Origin: Cyanophora paradoxa
Lineage: Eukaryota > Glaucocystophyceae > Cyanophorales > Cyanophoraceae
DNA length: 64,000 nucleotides
Reading direction: 5' to 3'
NCBI GenBank assembly: GCA_004431415.1
Contig: QPMI01000457.1
Span: 310,001-374,000, forward strand
Shown here: piece after piece, positions 45,201-54,677 of the stretch
Layout: each line of letters begins with the position of its first letter
Position numbering within the stretch: the stretch's first letter is position 1
The notes under the pieces: generated by a model
Database searches by the model: none
Told to the model about the DNA's origin: nothing
The model's input: the letters and a program-made list of their open reading frames with translations, nothing else
Position numbers and translations under genes: made by a program

Positions 45201-45242
45201 GGAGTCCGGTCGGAGTCCGGAGTCCGGACTCCGGAGTCCGGA
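45201..45242. repeat. Palindromic GGAGTCC/GGACTCC tandem array
   Basis: Units of GGAGTCCG and its reverse complement are packed head-to-head (GGAGTCCGGACTCCGGAGTC). The segment can form a hairpin, and the array reads nearly the same on both strands. Confidence 0.85.
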
Positions 45243-45867
45243 CCCCCCTCGAAGCCTGCCGGCGCCAGGCTGGCAAGTGCTTCTGCAGCCTCGCGAAGGC
45301 CGCGCGCACCGCGGCGGCCGATCATCGGATATATATCGATCGCCGCGGCGCGAGGCCGCGCCGCGGGTCGACGCCGTGACGCGTACGACTTGATCGCGAC
45401 TCGCCGCGGACGCATTCATGCGTCATGATCAGGGCATCTGACGCCGGAAGTTGACCGTCGGACGGAGTCCGGATCCCCGTCACCGGCGTCACCGCCGTCA
45501 CGGCGTCACTGATCATGACGTCGACTCAGCTTCAGCCTTCAGCCTTCAGGCTTTTTCCGAAGTCGAAGCCTTGAAGCTTTTAAGTGGCGGCGTACGCGCA
45601 GTGTCGTCGCGCACCGTATACGTAGTACCGCGGCGTACGTATACGTCATGGCGGCGTGATGGTGCTGTGGGCCTGTGGCACATCCACTGCGCATGCGCCT
45701 GGCGGCCGCGCCAACTGCAGCGAGCGCATCGACATCGGCGCGAAGCGCGGTCCTGGAGCCTCGGAGCGGAGCCTCGGAGGGAGCACACGCGAGCCGACGA
45801 CGTCGCTTTTATTCGCACGTACGCGTGCACCACGTACGCGTCGCTTGAGCTAGTAGCCTACAGCTTC

Positions 45868-48800
45868 ATGCTGGGAGACGCGACGCCGCTGCTGGGTGAG
45901 CCCGCCGGAAGCAGGGCGATCGCAAGGCGCAATCTTCTCTGGGTGCGCGGCTGGGTCGCCGCGCTCGCGGGCGGCGTCGTCATCCTCCTGCTCCTCGCTG
46001 CGGCGTGCGAGCCTTGCAGGAAGGGCATTTCAGCAGCGCGTAGGGAGCAGCGCGCACACAACATCGATCGCGAGATCGATGGAAACCGAATTTCTCGAGC
46101 TCCAGTTGCAGCTGTGGATGCTGGCCTAGGTACGTATACGTATACTGGTGCATCGCAGCTCTAGATCTTCATGCATATATATATAATCATTGAATTATAA
46201 ATGATCTGACGGCGCCGGCCCGTACGCGTCGTCCCCCAGCGAATCCTCGGCCCCGCTTCCAGCTTGGCTTTATCTCGATGGCGGCCAGAAACGCGCGCCG
46301 CAAAACGATGGAGCCTCTCATGCAAGCGCATTCTCCCCCGCCGGGCCAGCACTCATGGGAGGTGCGTATACGTACGCGCGGCCCTGCGCATGCGCGCGTC
46401 CCCGGCCCGAGGGGGATCCGGCGCCGGCGGCCTAGGCCTTATCACGACCCGGCCGCGGCGCGCCCGTGCACGTATACGTACGCGTGCTTGGACCTGCACT
46501 GCACCTGACGCTTTCTTTCCGCACGGCGGCGGCAGCTGTTTTCGCCCAAGCAGCTTCCGAAGAGCTGGTTCGTCTTATAAATTAATGCGCTTTTAACTGC
46601 TGCCGGCCGTTGCGCCTCGATCGTACTATTAATTATATTAAATATTGTAGTTTGCATGATGACGTCGACTGATCACAAATCCAATGTAAGGGATTGGCGG
46701 ACTGCCGGAGGCCCCAACGTGAACCGTGCGCCGTCCGGATCCAGCCGCGCACACAACACTGTGACAAATTAAATATATAGCACTTTATAGCTAGCTCAGC
46801 CCTTTCGATCAATCTTCGAAACTCTAATCTATCGATTGTGATTCGAAATCGCAGTTCTTTCTCAGAACAACCAGCAGCATTGGGACGTTGTCTCGGTGCA
46901 CGCGACCCCTGATAATGAAATTGAAAACTCACAGAGAACTAAACTCTCTAGATCTTTAGTTCAATTGCAAATCTAACAGCATGCGCAGGGTTGCGGCGCC
47001 TGCTGGGCGTTCTCTTCTGTCCAGGTCGCCCCTACTCCCCGCCCCTCCCCCCCCCCCCCCCCTCCCCCCGCCGGCGGCGCCCCCCCCCCCCCCGCCCCCC
47101 CGCCCCCCCCCTCCCCCCCGGGCCCCCGCCTGGCCCCCTAGCCTCCCTTTCCTCCTGTCTCTCTTCCTCTCTCAATTCGCGCGTCCTTCAGGCACTCAGC
47201 GACCGCATTTCGATCGCACGCAACGGATCTTTCCCATCCATCACCCTCGTAATCCGGGCCCTCCGCCAATATTTTGCCATTAATGGCGACGTCGACCTCC
47301 GCATGCCTGCACCTGCTGATTACAGTGACGTACCCAGGCCCAGCAAGTGCTCCTAAATTGCCAAGATTGCGGCGACTGTGAAGTGCGTCTCGCTGGGCGG
47401 ATTATAATTACGGCGTCTCTTCTAGATCTAGATCTGTCAACATACGTCTGTTAATATTAATGCGCGTGCAGGACGGAGGCGACGCGCACTGCGTCATGGG
47501 CTATGTGCAAAAGGTGCGCTGGGGGCTTTACTTTCCTGCAGCTGCTAGCGCCGCGTGCTTCGAATTCGACATTCTTATTGCGTGCTTCGCCAGTACGGGC
47601 TTCCGGATCACACGTGCCAGCCATACCTCTGCCGGACAGGCAAGGAGTGCACGCCGAACGGAAAGGCGCGCTGCCTCCAGTTCCCGCACTAGTACTGCGC
47701 ACTGGCACCCAAATTCAAATTTCCGAGTTCCGAGCTCACATGCATGTGGCCGTTATACGTATACGCGCATGCGCATGCGCAGGTTGGACACGATAACTGC
47801 CTCCCCGAATGCGAGTGTTTCAACCCCGCGCCCGTTGGGGACACCCGCTAGTGCGCGCGCGGCCCTGTATACATGCAAGGCTTAAGCTTCCGCCTTTCAA
47901 CGTTAATTATAACTTCCGGGCCGTTCCGTCTGATCATGACCCGCGGGTGGTCGCTTTTGCAGCGCCATTACCATCTTCAGGAAGTGGTATTTAATTTTTG
48001 AAGTGCCATCAATCCTATATAGCTAACATAGGCTGTGAATTCGCGCATGTGCAGGTACGTCAAGTATCACGGTTCAATCCCTCCAAACGACGTGCATGCA
48101 ATGAAGGCGCGCTATGATAACGCCCACATATATTTCGAAGCTTGGAATTATGGTCGCGCTGATTGCGAGAGGGGTGCGCAGGCGGAGATTTACGCGCACG
48201 GCCCGATCGTCTGCGTGCGCGAGCCGCGCGGCAGTCGAATTTTAAATTGATTCTTCCAAGAGCGCTTCAAGATCAAGGTCCTTCTCCGAGGCTCGTTTTT
48301 AATGGCCCTTCTGCTCGCAGGCTTTTTATGCTTCCGACTTGTTCCAGTACTCGTGAGCGGACCGGATCCGGATTTGCAAATTGCATGCTGGCCGATCACG
48401 AATGGCTGCGCGCAGGTACGCGGGGGGCGTGTACTCGGAGCCAGGCGACTACGACCCCCCCCAGTTCAACCGTGCGCGCTGAAGCTTAAGCCTGATTACG
48501 ACTTGGCTTTGCGGGCCTAGGCCTGACGCCTAGCCCTCCGGGTCCGGGCGCGTGCTCCGCACCGCGCAGACCAGGTCGCCGTGTCGGGCTGGGGCGTGGA
48601 CGAGCGCGGGCGCGAGCACTGGATCGTGCGGAATAGCTGGGGTGCGTGGCCCCCGCGCCGCATCCTCAAGGCCTCCGCCCTCATCCCCCCCCTCCCCCCC
48701 CTCGCCCTCCCCTCCCCTCTCCCCCCTCCCCTCCTCCCCCTCCCCCCTCCTTCCGCCCTCCCCCCCCCCCCCGCCATTGCGACCGCGATTTTTTGTTTAT

Positions 48801-49168
48801 AATCACGCGGAGACAGGGACGTTCTGGGGCGAAGAGGGCTGGTTCCGCATCCAGATGGGCGGCGATAACCTGGGAATCGAGAAGTACTGCACGGTGCGCG
48901 TCGGCATATGTTCACCCGCGGCCGACCGATTAATATTATAATTAATTCGAATTCCGAGGCCACGCAAGTGGCCATATGCATGCATATGACCCCGGCGCGC
49001 GCTGGCGTACTCTGACCGGTCGCTCAGTACGGCACGATCGATATGGAGCGCAGCGGGCCGGTGCCCCCGACGCCCCTCTCCCACTACTGTACGAATCCCG
49101 GCGCCCCCTCTAGATACCGCGCGCCTTTGAGTTTGACTGCTCGCTGCAGACACGCCCCCTGGTTTTAG
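45868..49168 (+). CDS. Cathepsin X/Z-like cysteine protease (peptidase C1) with N-terminal membrane segment
   Basis: Papain-fold protease, in cathepsin X/Z a lysosomal carboxypeptidase. The order of conserved pieces matches cathepsin [12 protein letters not shown] (46531-46563), [12 protein letters not shown] (46690-46725), [12 protein letters not shown], the active-site exon [12 protein letters not shown] (46989-47024), [115 protein letters not shown] (catalytic His), HWIVRNSWG (catalytic Asn), [20 protein letters not shown] and EKYCT. All three catalytic residues are present. The CDS ends at TAG 49168. ATG 45868 opens [20 protein letters not shown] and a transmembrane stretch ([19 protein letters not shown]). 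That this exon belongs to the same gene is likely but not proven, and 46130-46530 is unresolved. At least 14 introns, one with a GC donor. Confidence 0.88.
47025..47191 (+). repeat. Poly-C intron in the cathepsin gene
   Basis: The intron follows the active-site exon (donor GTCGCC) and ends TCCTTCAG. Most of its interior is C homopolymer broken by single T, G or A bases. Confidence 0.85.
48642..48816 (+). repeat. Pyrimidine-rich intron in the cathepsin gene
   Basis: This interrupts the catalytic Asn region between VRNSWG and TFWGEEGW. It starts GTGCGT and ends GAGACAG. The interior consists of CCCTCC-type runs with a terminal T-rich patch, not the usual CTGAC-then-short-tail arrangement. Confidence 0.85.
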
Positions 49169-49416
49169 GACCCCGCCCGACGGAAGCGATAAGCATTGAT
49201 ATTGACTTCGAATTCATGCTCAATTGCAATACACACTGCATCGTACTGGGGCGATATCAATGTCGCTCAGTCACTTTGTGAACTTGTATATATGTCCCGT
49301 AGGTTAACTTGTATATACGCCGTAGGTCAAGTAGAAGACTTGGCAAAACTTGCAATTGAAATTGACTTAGTAGAAAACGTGCAATGAGGCAGAGGGTGGA
49401 CCTCTTTTGAGGGGAT

Positions 49417-51187
49417 TCAACGCCGGACGCAGAGGTTAACAACAGAGGGAACCGGCGCCGCCCAGCTGATCCCCGCCTTCTCGATGGCGCGGTCGTAGAG
49501 CGCAATCGAGCTGCCCGCGGGAGCCTGCGGTGAGAGGGGCGCGAGAGGCGGCGAGGGCGAAGCGGGGCGCATGCGCACTTGTACTCGCCGCAGACGTCCC
49601 TCTCCCAGTACGGGTTGACGTTCCAGGCGTAGCCGCAGTCCGTGCACGAGGCGGACTGCCCGAAGCGCGTCGCCGAGTCGAGGTTGCCGGAGAGCAGGCA
49701 CTCGGCCCCGCTCGGCCTCATCGGGTCGCGGGCGAGGGCGAAGAAGCGGAGGCCGCGGCCGTCCGCCTCGGCGGCGCAGGCGCAGCGGGAGAGTTCGGGC
49801 GTGGCCGGCGCGAAGCCCTCGACACGCAGCATCGTGCCGGTGCCGGAGTTGGCGGTGTAGCAGCCGCGGTAGGTCGAGCTCGAGGTCGAGTTGGAAGGGG
49901 GCGGGCAGTCGAGGTACACGGGCTCCGGTCCGATGGGGGAGGGCGGGCTGTCGGCCGTCTGAAGAGAGGGGGAGGGGCGGGGTGGCCCGAGTGAGCTTGG
50001 CAGCGCTTAGGGAGGTAGCGGGGGGCGCGGGTGCGGGGCGGGGGCCGGGGGCACGGCTGGGGCGGGGGCTACGACGCGTACGGGGGCACGGCGAGGGCCC
50101 GGGGGGGGGGGGGGGAGGGGGGGGCGGGGGAGGGGGGGGGACGGGATAGGGAGGGGCGGAGAGGGAGGGGGAGGAGGAGGGCCGGAGGGAGAGGGAGGTG
50201 TGTGTGTGTACATCTGTGTGTGTGTGGGGGGGGGGGGAGGCGGAGGGGAAGGGGAGGGGCGAGGGGGGTGGGTGGGAAGGGGGCGGAAGGGAAGGGGAGG
50301 GGGCGAGGAGGAGGAGAGGCCGAGGGGGAGGGGGGGGGCGGGGGGGCGGGGGGGGGGGGGGCGGGGGGGGGGCCGGAGCGAGGAGGGCTGCGCACCAAGA
50401 ATCCCATCATGAGGTAGACGGCTTTCAAGCCTGGGGGCAGGGGCGGTCAGGGGGGCCTCTGCGACGACATCGGTGGCTCACTGCCGCCCTTGGGGAATGC
50501 CAAGTACGTGCGGACGCTGAAGACGGCGTTCTTCTTGGCGAGAACGGTGCCCCCGAACCGGACGTTCAATCTAACGTGCGACGTCGGTCGGAGGGGGGCA
50601 AGAGAAGCGGGATGTACAAGAGACGTCTCACGCGTCTTTGTGAGTAGACGGGGCGACCTTGAGCGTTTCCCCGACCTTGACGAACGCCCCGCTGCTGTCC
50701 GCCATGCGCGCCTCGATGACGACGTCCGCCTCGACAGGGCCCATAATGGTGAAGGAGGGCCCCATGGGATAGAGGTCGCTGACCCCGTTCAGCGTGAAGT
50801 TCCATTCGATGTAAGCACCATCGAAAATCGTCGCTGCGCGGCCATGCCGCCGTGGGAAGCGGCCGCGGGGATCAGCAAATTAAAGGATCAACGGAGCAGC
50901 AAGGACCACTCACTTCCGCCGGTGATGACGAGCCCGCCATCGGCGATTGTGAAAGAATATGCCGGGTCAGAGCTCACGGGGCTTAGGGGAGCAACGGTGT
51001 AGAACGGCGTGGATGTGTGCTCCGGGTTGAAGCCTGTGAAGCCGCCGTAGCTGCGGAAATCGAAAAGCGTCGAAGTCGAGGCGCAGTTCGCGCCGAGGAT
51101 GCCGATCTGGAAGGCCGCCGCCAGGAGCAGAGTAGGGAGCACGCCCTTTAGGCTTAGGCTCGGCCCGACGCTGGACTGCATACGCAT
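49417..51187 (-). CDS. Secreted Cys-rich extracellular protein, possibly WSC-like
   Basis: Function unknown. From ATG 51187 (MRMQSSVGPSLSLKG), a clear signal peptide (VLPTLLLAAAFQIGILGANC) precedes a beta-rich domain: STLFDFRSYGGFTGFNPEHT and YSFTIADGGLVITGG. After introns it continues DGAYIEWNFTLNGVSDLYPM, GPSFTIMGPVEADVVIEARM, FVKVGETLKVAP, LNVRFGGTVLAKKNAVFSVR and GLKAVYLMMGFL. Such alternating strands suggest a lectin- or LamG-like beta sandwich. The C-terminal part is Cys-rich (YRGCYTANSGTGTMLRVEGF, CACAAEADGRGLRFFALARD, CTDCGYAWNVNPYWERDVCG). YRGCYT..C.C with FFAL recalls WSC carbohydrate-binding domains, but the spacing is not classical. It ends SVVNLCVRR-stop, 248 bp from the convergent cathepsin gene. 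Confident that it is secreted; family open. Confidence 0.65.
49959..50395 (-). repeat. 437-nt low-complexity intron (poly-G on +)
   Basis: The intron runs from GTGCGC after LMMGFL to CTCTTCAG before TADSPPSPIGPE. It is the longest low-complexity tract in the window. It has G homopolymers on the + strand, GGGAGG-type repeats and a GTGTGTGT tract at 50199-50226, all C-rich or AC-rich in the transcript. Confidence 0.8.
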
Positions 51188-52247
51188 CACCGTTAACGAT
51201 CGTGCTGGTCCTTTCGATCGCAATGCGCATGCGGATATCGATCAGCTGCAGTATACGTAGGATCGCGGTGGCGCACGCGTGAACGAACCGTATTCAACTT
51301 AAGGCCTGCTCTACAGCTGCAGGACGCCGTTTCGGACGCACAGCCTGCCAGATTTGGACCTCACGGGGCGGGGGAATGGATCTGTGCAGGATGCGGACGG
51401 TCAGTTGCGGGTGTACGCGCCGGCCTCTTGTCTTATCGTTCGAAGCCTCCAGAATAGAAGACATGCGTCCGACTTACCTAGGCCTGCAGATCTGATCGAT
51501 GCTTGACGGTACCACGCCGTATAGCGTACCCCGTAGCTCGGCGCGAGCCGTGCCTTGTCACAGCTGCAGCGTGCTCTGCTGCGCCGTGCACGTGCACGTG
51601 TACGTATATATAGCGCACAGCTGCAGCTGCGTATACGTATACGCGTACGTATACTATACATGATCATGATCATATGCGCATGCGCACTCGCGCATGCAAA
51701 AATGCGCGCTCATGCTTCAGTCAAATATTATAATTACGTCTTAATAAAGATCTAGAGCCCTACAGCTACACATCAGCTGCAGACGCGAGCCGCTGAGCTG
51801 CAGACCGTCGGACCCGATCGCGAGCCGCTGCAGCCTGGCACGGAACACGGCCTTAGAGGAAACCATGCCGTCAACTGAACTTCGGAAGTGAGCGAGCAAA
51901 AATTCCTCCAAGTAGTATATAAAGAGCCCAAAGAGCCCTACATGTACACATTGATATCAAACCGATCCGAGCACGGATCGGGAAAAGCGAGCCTGCACCT
52001 GGTTGCTAAGTTAACTTAATAAAAAGCAAGACTCTGAGAAGAAACGCGCATCGCGCTACGGATTCAAGAAGAGCCGATGCTAGGCATATATACCAAGAAT
52101 ATCGTACATGCGCTCTAAGCTTTTAAGGCCGCCATGTAGCACGTCGACGTCGATCCCGGAGAAGAGGGGAGTTCGACGCCATGGGAACACGAGCCAAGAC
52201 GAGAAAGGAGGGGGCGCAGGGCCGGCTGAAAAGCCGGGTCATGGTCA
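51188..52247. other. Intergenic region, palindrome-rich
   Basis: No gene recognised. 51580-51680 is a dense run of self-complementary words (GTGCACGTGCACGTGTACG, GTATACGTATACGCGTACGT, TGATCATGATCATATGCGCA). The right half is AT-richer, around 51900-52110. It must contain the promoter of the secreted Cys-rich gene and the 3' end of the next minus-strand gene. Confidence 0.55.
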
Positions 52248-53888
52248 TCACGAGCAGGGGGCGGGGCCGGCGGCGGCGGCGGCGGCGGCGGCGCGGAGGG
52301 CGTTCAGCTCGGCGGCCATGTGCTCGACCTGTCGCTGTAGCTCCTCGTTCAGGTCGTGCGCCTGCGGGGGGCGGGGGCGGGGGCGGAGGTGGGCAGTGAG
52401 AAGAGGCAACGCGGGGGAGGGGCGGGGCGCACGATCTCGAGGCGCTCGTGCAGGCGGAGGAGCCGCTCCTGCGGGCGGGCGGGCGGGCGGGCGTCAGGCG
52501 GCAGGCGACAGGGGCGCGGGCCGGGGGAAGCTTAAGGCGGCGGGGCTCGCCTCGTTGGCCTTGGCGACGCGGACGAGGTCCCGCGCCTCGCACCGCGCCG
52601 CGTCCCGCTCCCCCAGCGCCCCTGTACTAAGATTAGATCCAGCTGGGAAGGCTTGAAGGCTGGGGAGCGGGCGGGGGCGGACGCTGGAGGCCGGAGACGG
52701 CCTCGGCGAGGCGGTGCCGGAGCGAGTCCTCGGAGGCCAGCAGCTCGGCCTGGGGTGGGGTGAGGCTAGGGCGGGGCGGGGCGGGGCGGGGCGGGGCGCG
52801 CCTCGCGGACGGAGAGGCGGCGCTCCGCGATCTCGGTCTCCTTGGCGGGCTCCGGGGCCGCCGGGAAGCGCCGCACGGTCGGCGGGGCGTGCGCCCCGCC
52901 GCCGCCGCCGGCCGCCGCGGGGCGACTCGTCGCACGCGTGCGCCGGCGGGCACGCGGCCGGCGGTTGCTGCAGCTGCTGCGGCTGCAGCAGTTGCTGCTG
53001 CTGGGAGTGGCGGGCCGCGCCTCGGGGGGGTGAAAGCGGCGGCGGTGTCGGCGTCGAGGGAGGCGGCGCGGCCGCGCGGGGCAGCGGGCGGGCACCTCGC
53101 CCTCGCCCTCGTCCCCCAGACCGCCCCGGCGCCCTCCTCCTCCTCCTCTTCGGAGGAGGTCCAGCCGCCGCGGGGCGGGGCCGAGGCGCAGGCGACGGGG
53201 TCCGGGAGGGATTCGAGGGAGCGCGGGGGAAGAGGCCCGAGCGCGGGGCCGGCGGCGCCAGGCGGCCGGGCCATTGCCACGCCGCCGCGGCCGCCGGGGC
53301 CGCCTCCTCGTCCGAGGCCGCCTCCAGCGCGCAGCCATAGGAGGCCGAGGAGCGCGGCGTGGCGGGCGCGCTGCCGCCGGGCGTGCGCAGGCCGGGGCGC
53401 CGCCGCTCCTCGCCCGGGCTCACCGAGCTGTACCGCCGCTGGGAGCCGCTCTCGTGTATGAGGCGAATGACGCGCGGGGCGAAGAGCGAGGGCCGCCGCG
53501 GCAGGGAGGGGTCCCTCCTCAGCGGCGCCGGCTCTCGGAACGGGTTGGGGGCCTCCTTCCGAGCCTCGGTCGGCTCCGAGCTATTCAGGGGAGAGCATCG
53601 AAGGGGGCGGTCGCCGCTCGACGCCCGCCTCCTCGCCGCCCGATCGCGGGGCGACTCGCACGGCCCCGTGCGCGCCAGCTGCACGTGCGCCCCCGGAACG
53701 CCGCGGGGCGCTTCCGTATCTGCTCCCGGATTAACGTAAGCCGTGCGCCCTCGTCCCGCGCGAAGTAACGCACCGATCAGAGACGGGGGGCCCGAGCCCG
53801 AGCGAGCCAGCGGCGATCCGATGCTGGCCGATCCGGTACCTAGCGGCGGGGCGGCTGCGTCTTCCAGCAGTTCGGATAGAATCTGCAT
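52248..53888 (-). CDS. Pro/Arg/Ser-rich protein with C-terminal coiled coil, hypothetical
   Basis: The ATG at 53888 (MQILSELLEDAAAPPLGTGS) opens an Arg/Ser/Pro-rich disordered region (SLIGALLRAGRGRTAYVNPG, PRVIRLIHESGSQRRYSSVS). Later exons are helical: ELLASEDSLRHRLAEAVSGL, GALGERDAARCEARDLVRVA, LLRLHERLEIV, and a final AHDLNEELQRQVEHMAAELN running to a stop at 52248. The middle (53300-52800) is so GC-rich that frame choice is uncertain; exons there are guesses. A Gln-rich frame near 53000 is probably a shadow or intron. No domain match. Same orientation as the next coiled-coil gene, separated by 789 bp. Confidence 0.45.
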
Positions 53889-54677
53889 GACCCGTTAAGC
53901 AGAGCGCATCGTAGCGAGCGGCGATCGGCTCCTTATCATATTTGTAGTCTCGGCGTTGCAATCGGTACACAGCGGCGCGTGCGCGCATCGAGACATTCGC
54001 CTCGCACCTGCATCGGGTTTGGACTGTCTGCTGCGGCCCAGTTGCACACGCCAGGCGCCAGCGTCGACAGTCAATTGCAAGGATCGAAAGACGACCTGGC
54101 TCAGCAAGTGGGGGTACGATGACGCGTGGTAAGTCTGGAGCTCGCTCGAGACCCCATGCGCGGTAGTACTGCGCAGCTGCGCATGCGCAGCGCTAAGTGG
54201 GCTCATCCGCGCGCGTAGGGCGCGCATGCGCATATGCTTCGAATCGAATTCGCAAATTCTGCGCATGCAACCGGCGCAGGTGGCCATGGGAGGCATGCGG
54301 CAGCCGGCGCGCGATAAAAATGCATGTGATCGATTGCAACAATTTGCAATAGCCGAGGCCGCTTAGTTACAGATGAAAGTGTTACTCCGGAAGACGGAGG
54401 CTAATAAGACAAACGCGGGCGAATACTTGGCTGAAGGAACCGCGAGACTTTGAAAAAGACGGCAAATACGGAAGCTTAAGTCTGCAAATGCTAGACACGA
54501 AGACTAGAAGATAAAAGCCCTGCGATCTCCTGTACACCACAGCACCGCCGACCTGAGCCCTGAACACTACTGGAGAGCACCGCCATTGGGCGGAAAACGG
54601 GAAAGGGGGAGGATCGGGAGCGCAAAAAAGGGAGAGAAAGCGAAACAAATGCGGGGCGAGGGGCCGCCGGGTCATGA
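53889..54677. other. Intergenic region
   Basis: About 790 bp without a recognised exon. CG-rich self-complementary words (GCGCATGCGC, TGCGCATGCGCAGCGC) recur at 54178-54270. The right end (54362-54660) is purine-rich on + and may be the 3' UTR of the following minus-strand gene. Confidence 0.45.

Larger units (their letters stand above)
44042..45867. other. Long intergenic region, palindrome-saturated
   Basis: No exon supported over 1.8 kb, although ORFs exist. The sequence is packed with overlapping self-complementary words: TGATCA and ATCATGATC near 44334-44383, TAGATATCGATCTAGAT near 44560, GAGCTCGAGCTCGAGCTC at 45105-45122, and GTATACG/TACGTA near 45615-45650. It also contains a perfect 20-bp direct repeat and a GGAGTCC array listed separately. 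The cathepsin promoter should be at its right end. Confidence 0.6.

Noticed and set aside
45451-46164. 237-codon open frame starting in intergenic DNA
   Set aside because: The part before 45868 uses palindromic intergenic sequence and lacks an ATG with coding character. Only the membrane segment from 45868 looks like protein.
50031-50647. Gly-rich ORFs on the + strand
   Set aside because: They are translations of the poly-G intron of the minus-strand secreted-protein gene.
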